From NCBI GenBank assembly GCA_016748015.1, contig JAAOMT010000009.1, forward strand, positions 846,079 through 910,078: 64,000 nt of DNA, written 5' to 3'. Position numbers and translations under genes: made by a program. This DNA comes from Geosiphon pyriformis. Lineage: Eukaryota > Glomeromycota > Glomeromycetes > Archaeosporales > Geosiphonaceae. Position 1 is the first letter of the stretch. Every line of letters begins with the position of its first letter. The notes below the pieces were generated by a model. That model was not told the origin of the DNA and did no database searches. It saw nothing but the letters and a program-made list of their open reading frames with translations. Below, in pieces: positions 22,668 to 35,126 of this stretch.

Positions 22668-23679
22668 TGTTACCAGAGGTTTTTGGTTTCTTTTCTTAAA
22701 TGTTGTAAATATCTGTTGGTTGCAAATTCACGTTTTCTAGAAGTAGTTGAACCTCCAATAACTGAATTTATCTTCAAATTATCTCCTATAATTTGAACTG
22801 CTGGGCTTATAAGTGGAATGGCCAATTCCTTGCCAGTTACTTTATATAGTTACATTGTAGTAAACATCAACTCTTTCCCAAGAATTGCTCATCTGTAAGC
22901 TTACTAAAAATGTGTAGTTACTTTGCTGTGAAAGTCAACTCTTCTACAAGAATCTTGTCTGTAGGCTATCCTAATGATTGTAATAAGAAAAGAAAAGAAA
23001 AATAAAAGAAATGTAAAAGAAATAGGATTTTATCAAGGGAAACATTTTCTATCCAGGCCTGGAGTCACTAACAGTTTATTGAAATTGGTAGCTAATCAAT
23101 TTCAAAACGTTAGTTGTGTTGAGAGAATTTCAAGTGTAATAATTTAAGAATTTGGTTTTCAAATATTTAATTTTTATTTGATTTTGTAAAAGGTAATTTG
23201 TTTCAATTAAGATATCTAAAGTAAGATACTATAGTAAGGTACTATAAGAAGATACATTTTTATGAAGAAAAAAGCTCTTCTTTTATACAACTTGTTATAG
23301 TACTAGTCTATGAACTTGCACTTTTTCTTTTTGCTCAAATTTCGGCAAACTAAAGATACATTTTGATGAACTACAAGTTATTTCACTGAACTATTGATTA
23401 ATTTGGGTGAACTATTCATAATTTCAGCGAATTTCTATAAATTTCGGCGAATTTCTGTAAATTTCGGCGAATTTTAGAATGTTACAAAGTTCAGGGTATT
23501 GTGTAATTTGATTATTCTACTTTCTGTTATACTAATTGGATTATTTAATTGAATCGTGATATGTGATAATTGATTAAATAATAAATGATAATTTGAAATA
23601 ATATTAATATACTAATTAATTATAGGAATTATAAGGGTAATTTTTCTGCTAATTAATAGCTAAAATTCTACTGGTAACA
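22668..23679 (-). repeat. 5' LTR of N1 (family B)
   Basis: 1012 bases, TGTTACCAGAGG to CTGGTAACA on the plus strand. TATA box CTTTTATA at 23280-23287 (minus). It has one 21-base repeat unit fewer than the 3' LTR. The candidate primer-binding site on the minus strand is 22648-22665. Confidence 0.88.
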
Positions 23680-23683
23680 TCAT

Positions 23684-24420
23684 CTATATTATCTCTAACA
23701 AGTATTTAAAAAATTCAGATGAGCAGAATTGAAATTAAATGCAAACAAATGCTTCTTTGACAAAATAGAACTCAAGTTTTTGGGACATGTTGTGAGCAAA
23801 GATGATATCAAAACAGATCCAGATAAGATTGAGATTGTTAAAAACTTTCCAGTACCAAATAATCTTATGGAATTAAGAGCATTCTTGGAATTCACGGAAT
23901 ATTATTACCATTTTATTAAGAACTTTTCTAAACTGGTTCAGCCACTTCATCATTTATAAACTAAAAATGTAAAGTATGAATGAACAGAAGCTTAACAAGA
24001 AGCATTTAACACACTGAAAAGAAAGCTTATTTAAGCTCCAGTGTTGATGTATCCAAATCACAGCAAACCATTCATTATTACTACTGATGCATCAGGCCAA
24101 GCATTGAGAGCAGTACTATTGTAGAAAAGACCAGATAAAAAAAAATATCCAGTAGCTTATGCCAGTAAAGTTTAAGTCCAGCTAAAAAAAACTATGAAAC
24201 TCCAGCACTGGAACACTTAGCTATCTATTGGGCTGTTATCAAATAAAAAGAATACTTGAGTCAAAAATTTGACATGTACACTGATCACAAAAGATTGACT
24301 TCAATTTAAAAACAAAAATTTGCAGATGATTGTCATGTTAGATGGAAAATAGAACTTTCATCATTTAATTATACAGTACATTATAAAAAAAAGAAAAGAA
24401 AACGGAAATGCCAATGAACT
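23684..24420 (+). pseudogene. RT end and RNase H, family A copy 1
   Basis: Continues the copy 1 RT after N1: AELKLNANKCFFDKIELKF and KNFPVPNNLMELRAFLEF, matching copy 2. RNase H follows with TTDASGQA, PALEHLAIYWAV and YTDHK carrying the acidic residues. In-frame stops are numerous from 23958. Confidence 0.78.
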
Positions 24421-24469
24421 GTCACAAATGAAACAAATCTAAAAACATTTTAACCCAAAAATATAACAA

Positions 24470-25780
24470 AAAATGAATATACAAAAATACCAACAACTCC
24501 AATATTATATAAATATCTAATTGTTCAAGGAGAAATTATCTTAAAAGGAACAAAACAACATAAAACAGCAATCAAAATATTTTATTAACCATCAAATATA
24601 CTTTACCAGAAAAACAAAAGAAATTCAGATCAACCAACTAGAGTAATTACAGAACCAGAAAAAGAGACAATATTATTTAACATACACTCAAATCCAACAG
24701 CAGGACATTTTCATAAAGAAGCAATCATAAAAAAAATCAGAAGAAAATACTATTGGCCATCAATGTATCCAGACATTATTCAATACATTTAAAGTTGTGA
24801 TGCTTGTCAAAAAAGAGGTAGAACAAGATTCAATAAATCATTAAGACCAATCAAAGTGGGACAACTATTTGATCACATTGAGATTGACTTAGTTGGATCA
24901 TTAACAATAACCAGTAAAGGCAACAGATATATTGCAGTAGCCATAGACTATCTCACTAAATAGCCAAAAGCAAAAGCCATTCAAAGAGCAGATGCAAAAT
25001 CTGTTGCCAAATTTATCCATCAAGATTTGATCTGTTAACATAGATGTTTAAAAAAACTACTATTAGATCAAGGAACTTATTTTGTAAATAGAACATTGGC
25101 AAAATTAAGTCAAAGATTTGGGTAAAAAGACCATTATCATCACCATACCATCCACAAACAAATGGGCTAGTTAAAAGGTTTAACAGAACATTGTGTGAAG
25201 CCATTGCCAAAATCAGCCAAAAAAACCAGGATAAATAAGATTTGATTATACCATTGGTATTATTTGCTTATCGAACAATGAAGCAAGACACTATATAAGC
25301 AACACCATTCAAATTAGTATATAATAGAACAGCAACATTACCAGTTGAAATAGAAGCTAAGACATATTTAACAAAACCAATAATAGAAGAGAATTTTCAA
25401 AGAACATTGTTGAAAAAAACATATAACTTAATGGAAATACTAGAAAACACATGGTGAAGAGCAGCTAATAACATTCAGAAGTCACAAGAAAAACAAAAAA
25501 AAAGACACAATAACCAACTACCAGAGAAACCAGTTGAATTCAAGATTGAAGACAAAGTATTTTTACATCATACTAAAACAGAAAAACAATAGAGTGGAAA
25601 ATTTGACCCCAAATAGAACAGACCATTTTACATAAAAAAAATTCTTAAAAATGGAGCTTATAAATTAAGGTTGAACAACAAAATCTTAACCAAAGCAGTA
25701 CATGGTGATTGACTGAAACAATATCACCATATAGCATTATTATCTACCAATAATATTTCACAATTAGGAGTACAGAGAAT
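24470..25780 (+). pseudogene. Integrase, family A copy 1
   Basis: HHCC zinc region (HSNPTAGHFHKEAI .. CDACQKR), then the catalytic core with LTKXPKAKAIQRAD and LLDQGTYFVN, and the terminal Glu near PHQTNGLV. Copy 2 has the same protein intact. Several TAA and TAG codons and at least one frameshift (near 25120) are present. Confidence 0.75.
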
Positions 25781-25789
25781 ACTAGTCAA

Positions 25790-26514
25790 ACCAGATAAGA
25801 TTCTACGAGATCTAAAACCAATTATAATCATTTAACCAAACATGTATATAAAGACATGGTATATGCAACAAAAAACAGCAGAAAATAGAGATTACTAACA
25901 GCATTCACTCACTAGCACAACAACTTTTTTAACTGATTTAACAACAGGAAATTAAAATTACAATCAACCAACAAACTATTAAATACACAAACACCAGAAA
26001 AAGACCACAAGAGAAAATATGGAGAAAAACAGAAAACACTGTTAACAAAATAATCACAAAAGTGAAATTAGCAATAGAAACACAACAAAAAGTTATCCAA
26101 TATCAAGAGTTGACTATAGAAACTTAGAATTGGTAGATACAACAATTTTCAAGAAATTTTTGTTATTTTTATTTGGGACAACACTTGAACATTCAGAACT
26201 TGTATATAGATAAAACAAAACAATTATTCGACACAATAATACTACAACAACTAAAACAATTTATGGGGAAGAACAATTTGACTACACAAACAAGAGCCAT
26301 TTATTAGCTACATACTGGATTTCAAGATTGACCAGAAACTTTATTCAATCCAAAAATGAACTCCATTACTATTAATCAAATGAAAAAAATAACCAATACT
26401 CAATTTGAAAAATTACAGAACAAAATAGCACAAGTATTTCTTGAAAAAGAAATTCAAGAAATACTAAAAAATAGAAAATTAGAATTAGGAAATCTCAATG
26501 GAGCTTAATATTAA
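25790..26514 (+). pseudogene. Post-integrase C-terminal region, family A copy 1
   Basis: Unassigned region also present in copy 2. FCYFYLGQHLNIQNLYIDKT (near 26160-26215) is nearly identical to copy 2 and weakly similar to N1 ORF3. It ends about ten bases before the polypurine tract AAAAAGGAGGGAATAA (26513-26528). Confidence 0.65.
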
Positions 26515-26528
26515 AAAGGAGGGAATAA

Positions 26529-27393
26529 TATTACTCATAGAATATAGGAAGTATATTAGCATATAAATTAGCCAATCAGAAGTAACCATAGTAAATGTGA
26601 AATTCCAGGATTTCTCTCAAAAAAATTGCAGGATTCTAGAAATTTCAGGATTCTTATACAAGAAATTGCAGGATTCCAGAATTCCAGGATTCCTCTCAAA
26701 GAAATTGCAGAATTTCAGGGATTCTAGAATTCCTGGTGTGAAGAATTGAGGAATTGAAGAATCTCAATTATGTATATATAGTAGTAGTATTAGAAATAGA
26801 AAAGACAAATTTTTTTATTTAAATTTGATCTAAGCAACCTTTCTATTCACAAATATCAATAAATAATTATTCACTATCTTAATCCATTCTTTACTATCAA
26901 CACTTTATGTTGATAATAATTGATACTTAACTACATTGGAACAATAGCTTTTGATCATAGCTATTGATAAGATACTAACTTGTAACTGCCTTGGCTTATT
27001 TTTTCTTATGTTCTTTTATTTTTTTTTATTTTCTTTGTTATTCTTTTGTTTTACTAATTGATTGAAGATTAAGCACTGAAGTTACTGACATCACAGATAG
27101 CCTGGTAAAAGACCCAGAAATAAGAGTAGGATTATATATATATTAACAGATAGCTTACCAGAAGAGCACAACTGCCAAAATAAATCTGATCACTAAGCTG
27201 AGAAAAAAATTGGGAAAGCAACTTAATAACAACAGCAATATTATTATTAAATCTCTGTTCATTATACAAAAAACTCCACAACAAAAAACCTTCAGATCAA
27301 CAAAATCTTCAGAAACTAATATAATTATATCAATTGAGCACCAATTTACAGATTTGTTATTTGCTTTGAGACCCCAAATAATCACCTGTAACA
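26529..27393 (+). repeat. 3' LTR of family A copy 1
   Basis: 865 bases, TATTACTCATAG to CTGTAACA. It is very similar to 11669-12532, mainly with transition differences, and is preceded by a purine-rich tract. Confidence 0.87.
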
Positions 27394-30300
27394 CCATGAT
27401 AGGCAGCTGACAGTGTACTGCTTTCATTAAATATGTATGCAAATTAGAAGATCTCTGGCTAGTAAAGCTGATAAGCATATAAAAGTCAGGATGTCACACT
27501 TTAACCATAGCACTCCAGTCCATACACCCAACCAGATTACTCAGAACAACATCCCAGCCAGGATCAGCCTTTTAATGAGCATGACAAATAGACTGGAACA
27601 CATCTCTAACAAAATGACAGACATTGCCAGACATGGCCATAACTTCAGCCACCAAAAAACGTTTACACACTCTCACAAACAAAGAAAACTTAAAACATAT
27701 AGCACAACCAACAGCAACATCAGCTTCCATATTACTTATAACCTCAGAATGGTCCTTGACTTTCATCCACCTTATGCTAAGATTTTTATTTCTAATTAAA
27801 TTAAAAATATAACATCTCTCTATCTAGCATAGAACACAAAAATCAGACACAGCTAAAGACATTTCGGACACACATACATCAATGGCAGCCTGGCTGTCAA
27901 GATGCAATACCACTACACAAAAGGATGGGATGCACTCCAATGTCAGAGCAACTGCCTGCAACTCAGATAAAGTAGAAGACAATAGACCTTGAATCTTACC
28001 ACCAACACTCAGATTTACAGAAGAAAAATATGCAGTCATGCTGCCAATAATATTAGCAGTCCCAGCATCTTTCAATGAATTATCTGTATAGACATCAAAC
28101 AAGCCAGACCATATCTTATGTAAACCACTTTGAACATCAGAAAACTCCACAGAATTTAGAACATCCAGCTCAGGTAGAAAACCACCTCCAGCAGAAACAA
28201 CCAATGAAGAGTCCACATTCAGCAAAAACTTCAAAACAGTCACAAACCAAAAAGGAACAGGGCCTTTTAGATCCAATCTCTTTTAATAATGAAAGATCTT
28301 CTAATCCATCACACAACTTTTTTTATCAACCAGCCTATCATCAAAAATAATATCAAAATGGTTTAACAAACAAACCAAGCTAAAGTAAAGAGCATTTCCT
28401 AACACAAAAGATATAGAAAACACAAATCACACCAGCCAGAAAATTGTTCACAGGACTAACATGTAACTTAACAGAAAACTGCAAAAAGTTCAATAGAGCC
28501 CAACCTAGAATCTGTAAATCCAAAAATCTATGATTGAATAAATGTCTAAGAATCCCAGAAGCATTGGAAAATGAAACCATAACAGCTAATTTATATTCTG
28601 ACTGCACTTGCTCAAAAGACTTTAGGTCATATAATGAGGGATAATATAATGTTTCAACTGAAAAATCATGTAGCAAATGTGCTTTAGACCTAAAATCTTT
28701 CCAAATTATAGTGTTTTACCTGTGGTAAACCCCCAATAAAACAAAACTAAACTGGGTTCTGTAGCTAACAATAAACTGCAGAACAGCCGAAACTAAATAA
28801 GAGAACTGCTTGTTAGTAACAGCCTTCTTGAGCATCATATTGATAAAAAAGCACACATCTAAATAAGCTTTGGCCACACTCGGCTTAGACAACCCTTTAG
28901 TAGATAAAAAAATACCCAAGTACTTATGAGCCTCATCCTTTCTAGTTATTGAAATTGGCTAACCACTTATGCTCAAAGAAGCCACCTTAACACCCTGATT
29001 AATAGGAATAACCACAGTCTTCTTATTGTTAATAGAAATATTATTGATTGCAAAAAACTCACTAGCAATATTCAGAGCATACTGCATCAATGCTTGACAA
29101 TCACCAATTCAAATTGTATCATCCACAAATACACCTGCAGCAAAAAAAAAAGATAACCCACTACAAGTCTCAATTTTACCAGTTCTTGCTACAAACTTAG
29201 TGTTAATTTGATAACCACATAAATGCTCATGTCTCTTAACTTTACATAAAAGAGAATCATAGAAAATTTTCCAAAGAAAAGGTGAAAAGACCTTATCCTG
29301 ATCCAAACAATTACACATCTTGTATCCACCTGTAAGACCAAAATTGATTATAACTCTATTAACCCTATCACTATGTATGCCACTGAAAAATCTGATGAAC
29401 CTATCACATATTTTGTCTGATGTAAGCTAGTCTCCAAGTAATGCCAACTTACAGAATTATAAGCTTTGTGCATGTCCTAAAAGACCAACCAAAGTTCATG
29501 ATCCTTTTTCAGAGCATCTTTAACAACCAAACCAACTGCAAATACAGGAGATTGGATAAATGTACTCTTCAAAACAAAAAAGTTATCACCACAAAGAACA
29601 CTAAACTTGCTACATGCTGAAGAGATCCTATCAGAGAAAATCTTGGAGAAAATCTTTCTGGCAGTCTCAATCAAAGCTATAGGCTGTGTATTCATAAGAA
29701 CTCTATTCCAATTATAAGGTTTAGAAATTATTGAGATCCAAGCCCTCTTCCATAAAACAGAAACACTACCAACTGACAAATACACATTCAACAACTTCAA
29801 AAGATATCCTAACACTCCATCACTGCCATGCTTCTATAGTTCATTAGAGATGCCAAACAAGCCAGCAGCTTTACCATTAGACAGACCATCAACAACCAGA
29901 AACAATTCACCCAAACTGACAGCACCCATCACATCAGAAAAAGCACAATTCTACATGTAATCTAATGAAGCATATTGACAAGTCCAAAGATCAGGCACCA
30001 CCAAAAGCACTGCCTGTTTCCTAGTTCAACTCTTCATAATTCTATTAACATTGAGCTTTACTTTCTTAGGCTCTAAAATTAATTCATCATCTATTACTAA
30101 GTGATTTAGAACTACTTTGTAAAAAGGCCGATCCAAAACACTCCTAATTATACTATCTTTGTCAAAACAAAAATTTTCCATGTGCTTCAAGACTGCCAAT
30201 CTAATAAAAGCCTCCTCAGCCAATCTTGACTCATACATCTTAGATTTTCTGTATTTTTTATAAACCAATGATAAATGTCCAAGAATTACTTCAGACTTTT

Positions 30301-31432
30301 TACCCAAGCCAACCAAGTTAGTGAAAACACAAGCCTTAATGCTATTTAAAGTTGACCATGTTCTTATGAGACAATCAACTCCAGGCAAGTTACCTAAGCC
30401 AAACTTCTTAACAATTTTGGCAACCAACAATTCCAAACCAAAGAACTTAGAAGAATATTTATTCCTAGAACAATGAAACTCACTAAATCAATGTCTCGAA
30501 AATGTCTTATCAGTTGAGTCTACCACCATCTGCTCCAAAATTGTCCACATAACATTCACATTACCATGAGTTTTAGCACCAAAAAATTTCTCAGCAACTA
30601 CCAGAAGCTTGGTAGAAAGACAATCTCTAAATCCAGTCCACTTAGGGCCATCAGTGTCTTTGATTTTGAACTTCCAATGATTTTTGTTAGTCTGTTTACA
30701 CAAGCTATTTAACCAAACATCTAAGAGTCCACCCAAGCTAATTGAAACCAAAACAGCATTATAATCAGTGTTAAAAAAACCAGCCACAGAGCAGACCTGA
30801 TAACCAGTAACAGCAGAAGAAAGATTTCCACTGACAAAAATAAAATTGATTGTCTTTTCAACTCTCTGTGAATTGCTCTATGTAGAAGCTTTTTTCATAT
30901 AATGATTGGCAAATGAATTGACCAAACCCAAACCCAAACAAAACCTGAAAGTTGCACTCTTTCCAGACCCATTCTCATTAAAATCCCCACCCAAAACCAC
31001 AAAAGTGCTAGAGTTAACAGCTTCTGCAATTACAGAGTTTACCTCCAAAGCCTAATTGAATTTGGTTTTAGGAGAGGCACCAGCATACAAATCCAGAACT
31101 GTAACTAAAAGCTTGTCTTTAAACAAAAGCCGAATCAAAATAATCTGGCCAGAAATCTCCTTAATTTTAAACACATGACAAGCCAAAGAATTGTTCATAA
31201 TTATAGCAACCTCAGTACCAAGAAAACTCTTATCCAAGCCAGACATAAAGACATGCACATTCTTAAACTTATTAGCAATTCAAGGCTTAATACTGGATCT
31301 CAATTTAGTTTCCATAACAAAAGACACCATATTATCAAAGTTCACATGTCAATGCACAATATCCATTTGCTTTGCAGAAACATTGATACCACAAACATTG
31401 CACATAGCAAACTTCCACATCAAACCACTCAT
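27394..31432 (-). pseudogene. LINE A ORF2, main part: endonuclease, RT, RNase H
   Basis: Starts at ATG 31432, overlapping the ORF1 stop. An APE-type endonuclease comes first (GGDFNENGSGKSA near 30965-31005 is the catalytic metal-binding box; GLDKSF..VAIIMNNSLA lies near 31200). The reverse transcriptase follows about 28700-30000: FVDD at 29118-29129 keeps both catalytic Asp residues but is followed by a TGA where related copies have Trp. RNase H lies about 27824-28276 with YTDNS, SELQA and DSQA carrying the acidic residues. Many stops and shifts make it inactive. The coding sequence continues at 11668 after the LTR insertion. Confidence 0.8.
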
Positions 31433-33371
31433 TTGGATAAAGAAGACAGTGGAAAACCCAAGCCAGAACACAAAAGATCCAATCTAGCCAAAACTGATCC
31501 AATTAAAGCCTCCAAAGATGCCAATTTTGACTCCAAACCACCTACTTTGTTGGTTAAAATCTTGGAGCTACTAGAACTGAGAATAAGCACACCATTACCA
31601 ACAGCAGAAGGAAGAGAAACAGATGGCACCAACACGTTATCTAAGACCATATCTGAACTTACACCCATGGCTGAGGATGCAGACACAATAGAAGGAGAAG
31701 CTAAAAAGAAGATACCAATGATACCAAATTGGCAAACCTCAATTTTCTCAAAATACTGGAGACTTGGTCAGCCAAAAGCCCCAAAGAACATTTCAAAGAC
31801 ACCAAATAATCATTTAAACCAAAGACAACAAGAGAATCAAGAGTTAATGGAATAGAATCTGCATTTGGACTAGACTTAACACCAGAAGCAACCAAAAAAA
31901 TTACATTAGAAGAGAAGCTGCCAGCAATTTGGGCCTAAGTTTTTCTGCCAAATAAGACTGGACAAACAATAAGAGCCTGCTTTTTTTTATAAATGTCTGC
32001 CAAATAAACTTGATCCCAATCAGTTACCAACTACTTGATATGAACTTCAGAATTCCCACCCATTAAACACACATCAGAGATATGACTAAATTGTTTACAC
32101 TTGACACAACAAGCCAAAAAAAGACCAGCCCAATGCAAATTTACATCTTTAAAGACTGAAACAGAATCAAAAACAGCCAACCTAGATGCCTTATTCTTAA
32201 AACAAACCACTGCATATCTGTTATAAACATATAAATTCAGATTGTGACCAATGAAACAAGTCTTCTTACCATATGATTCCAACAAATCCAACAAATCATG
32301 AGCAGTAGTATCAATAGGAAGAGTGTAAAGCAAAGCTCAATGCTGGTCTCTTAATATTTATGATACTTTATCATCCACAGCTAAAGCCATACACACCAAA
32401 TTTTTTCCCATAAAAACAAACCATTTAGATGCAACCAAACTGGCAACATCTGCTGACTTAAATTCCACTAAGGCCTTTTGCCAAAGCCCAATCAATTGCA
32501 ACTTAACAAAAACCACCTCACCAAACTTAGAAAAAACTAATTCTACTGCCAATTTGGGAAAATCAATTGGGATCTCCTTAACAATCACCTCTCAATTTGT
32601 GCATTTGTTTATCTGTCTAACATCATCATTTACTACAATTTTCTCATGGATTGCCAATTCCTTAGCTTTTTTTAGACTTAATTCAGACATAAAAGAGAAT
32701 TTGATGATTCCAGGAAATTTTGAGAAAGTGAAAGCCCTCCCAAAACCATCAATTTGATAAAAAATTTTTTTAATTGTAATTAACTTATCACTATTTGTTT
32801 TTTCAGACACAGCAGACAACTCAACATCCAAAGCAAATGATTTAACTGGTTCAAAGCTATGTTTCTTTAGAACACATAACTCAGCAGATAAAAGCCAATT
32901 AGATCCAACAAACTTAGGCGCTGGAAGCACCAACTCAGTATTGTCATTACTTATATGGTCAAATAAAGACTGCTTTGGCAAGTTGTCTAACACATATGTC
33001 TGTACAAGTCTTTTTCAGCATTGCTTTATTCATATTATTATTCTTACCAAATTCTGTATAACTGGTTTTTTCAGCAACCATGTTTTCCATATTTTTGACA
33101 TTTGAAAAACTGCTTACATTGCTAGAAATGCTGCCAATTTTGCTTCCCTAGGACACTCCAGGCTTAATACCAGTATCACCAATATCTACCAAGCTCAAAA
33201 AACCAGCAGATGAATCGATCATATTACCAGCCACAGGCATTTTCGGCTTCTTAAATAATAGACTGCAAAAATACATACTATCCACACAAGCTTTTTTTTG
33301 CCACTAGACTGGGTCCTCATTCCAGCCAAACCAGCATCAAAACCACCAGCAAAAATGCCCACTGGATCCAT
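31429..33371 (-). pseudogene. LINE A ORF1 (RRM-like and CCHC nucleic-acid-binding protein), decayed
   Basis: Read on the minus strand from MDPVGIFAGG at 33371. The middle contains an RRM-like domain (32358-32588, with VFSKFGEVV and GLWQKALVEF as RNP-like strands). It is followed by a zinc knuckle CVKCKQFSHISDVC (C-x2-C-x4-H-x4-C, about 32060-32110) and a C-terminal heptad-like region (KVGGLESKLASLEAL, then VLARLDLL) that could form a coiled coil. This resembles ORF1 proteins that coat the RNA of Tad1/I-group LINEs. The frame is broken by several stops and shifts, for example near 32590 and 32340. The stop overlaps the ORF2 start by ATGA. Confidence 0.75.
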
Positions 33372-33507
33372 AGTGACAAAAGAAAGAAAGTCAGAAGAAA
33401 TAATTAGAAAAAAAACAAAGGAAAGAAAAAAAGATTAATTAAAACTTCAATAAAATTTTGCTCTTGTCATGGTCAGAGGATTAACAAGAGAAAAGTTTTT
33501 AACTGTT

Positions 33508-34960
33508 AATATTAATCTTTATTAAAAAAAATTTAAACTTAAAATAATAATAAAAAATTGTTAATTATAATATATTATTATGAAGTAATAAATTTTAGTT
33601 TAATATTTATAATTTTTTTAAAACTATTTAAACTATTTTTGATTTTATTAAAAAAATATTTAAGAAAACATTATATAAAATTATAATAAAAACAAAAAAA
33701 GAAATAAATAATATAAAAAAAAATAACAAATTTAATTTAATATTTAAAATTAAATAAATTAATTAGTCAGAATTATATATAAAAATATTACTTATTTTGT
33801 TTTTAAAATTGGTAATAATTAATAAAAATTTAATATATTATATAATTTAATTATATATTAATTAAAATCAGTTTTAACAGACATATTATTATTACTATTA
33901 TTTAAATTAAAAAAAAATTATTGTTTATAATTAAATTTAAATAATTATTATAATTATTATAAAACTGGTATAATATCAAAAAAATCAAATAAAGCTAATA
34001 TTTTATTTTTTACAAAAAAAAACAGATTTTAAAGAAAAACAATATTTTAAAAAATATTTCAAAAAAATTAATATTTTGGCTTTTTGACTATTTAAACAAA
34101 TGTAAAAAAATTATAAAAAAAAAATAACTTGGTTATTAATTTGCTATTAAAAATTTTTAAAATTAGATAATTCAATAATTTAATTAATTAAAAACATAAT
34201 TTGTTTTATTTTTAAAACTAATATATTAAGTAATATAATTAAAAATTAATCTAAACAAAAATTAACCAATATTTTTTTATTGTTATTTTTTAAAATAAAT
34301 TATTTTTTTCTATTTACAAATAATACAAAATTGGAAATATTATTAAAAATATCAAAAAAAATAAAAATCTTAAATATTACAATAACTGACTTAAAAAAAT
34401 TGTTTTGGCTTTTTTAATTATTAAAATAATAAAAATATCAAAAAAAATAACAGCTTGATTACTAGTTTATAATTTAAAATTTCAAAGTTTTTTGATATAA
34501 TGATAATTATATTAAAACTATTTTTAATGTATTACTTTGATAAAACTTAAAAAAAAAACTTTTATTTAAAACTAAAAAATTAATTTAATATTATTTTATT
34601 TAAGAAAAGTATTTTTATAAAATATTGTTAAATATTTTGTTAATAAAAATATTATTAAATATCTTAAAAAATAAAATAATTTTTTATTTTTTATTTTAAT
34701 TGTAATTATAAAAGTATAAAAAAAGTTTATAAATTAATAATTTTATGTTTTTTTTTAGTATTTTTGGTTTTTAATTAATTAAAAAAATTATAATAATTTT
34801 GAAATAAGTTTTTTTGATTGTTTTTTATTTTTAATAATTAATTTTATATTAATAAGACTACATAAAAATTAAAACATAATCTTAAAATAAATTATTTTAA
34901 TTTTAACAATAAAATTAAATATTAAAATAAAAACTATTTATTCAAAAATTTTTAATAATT
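33508..34960. other. AT-rich spacer between LINEs A and B
   Basis: Low-complexity A/T sequence with no frame, RNA or transposon end recognisable. It resembles the other inter-element spacers in composition. Confidence 0.55.
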
Positions 34961-34967
34961 AATAATT

Positions 34968-34968
<1 letters not shown>

Positions 34969-35003
<35 letters not shown>

Positions 35004-35126
35004 CTGCTTTTATTGAATAAAGCCCAACTGCTATCTAGTATATAGAGCCAAGCTAAATGACCCAAACTAAATGCAATTTACACACTTACTACATATGACT
35101 AGCCACTCAGGCCAGTCAAAGCAATA
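34969..35126 (-). other. LINE B 3' untranslated region and poly-A tail
   Basis: Stop TAG at 35127-35129 is followed (minus strand) by about 120 bases conserved in LINEs A, C and D, and then by 35 consecutive A. An AATAAA-like signal (TTCAATAAAAGC) precedes the tail. Confidence 0.8.

Larger units (their letters stand above)
17989..23679 (-). mobile_element. LTR retrotransposon N1 (family B), internally deleted, nested in copy 1
   Basis: Minus-strand element with LTRs 17989-19044 and 22668-23679, flanked by an exact 4-bp duplication TCAT (17985-17988 and 23680-23683). Its ends TGTTAC..GATAACA/GGTAACA and its coding sequence match copy 3. The internal part holds only the N-terminus of Gag fused to RT, then RNase H, integrase and a third ORF. 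The rest of Gag, protease, Cys-rich region, dUTPase and the RT start are missing. Probably a defective copy moved in trans, or deleted after insertion. Confidence 0.87.
11669..27393 (+). mobile_element. Ty3/Gypsy-type LTR retrotransposon, family A copy 1 (with N1 nested inside)
   Basis: Bounded by LTRs 11669-12532 and 26529-27393 and by an exact 4-bp target duplication CCAT (11665-11668 and 27394-27397). The internal order is primer site, Gag, protease, Cys-rich region, dUTPase, RT, RNase H, integrase, C-terminal region, polypurine tract. The RT is split by N1 (17989-23679). Heavily decayed, with TAA, TAG and TGA scattered through every domain and several Trp, Arg and Gln codons turned to stops, so it cannot be autonomous. 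Confidence 0.88.
10943..33507 (-). mobile_element. LINE A (non-LTR retrotransposon), split by LTR copy 1
   Basis: Full-length-looking two-ORF LINE read right to left. Its 5' part is 27394-33507 and its 3' part 10943-11668; 11669-27393 is a later LTR-element insertion. Removing that insertion restores an uninterrupted reading across the junction (..LPIMVKKKLYNRRYSG). ORF1 carries an RRM-like fold and a CCHC knuckle. ORF2 carries an endonuclease, RT, RNase H and a terminal zinc-finger region, as in Tad1/I-type elements. The 3' end is a T run at 10944-10951 (poly-A of the minus strand). A weak 9-bp target duplication, AATATTAAT, is possible at 10927-10935 and 33508-33516; the exact 5' boundary is uncertain. 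Confidence 0.85.

Noticed and set aside
31175-31855. Plus-strand 226-residue frame opposite LINE A ORF1
   Set aside because: It is antisense to a recognisable LINE ORF1/ORF2 region and has no features of its own.
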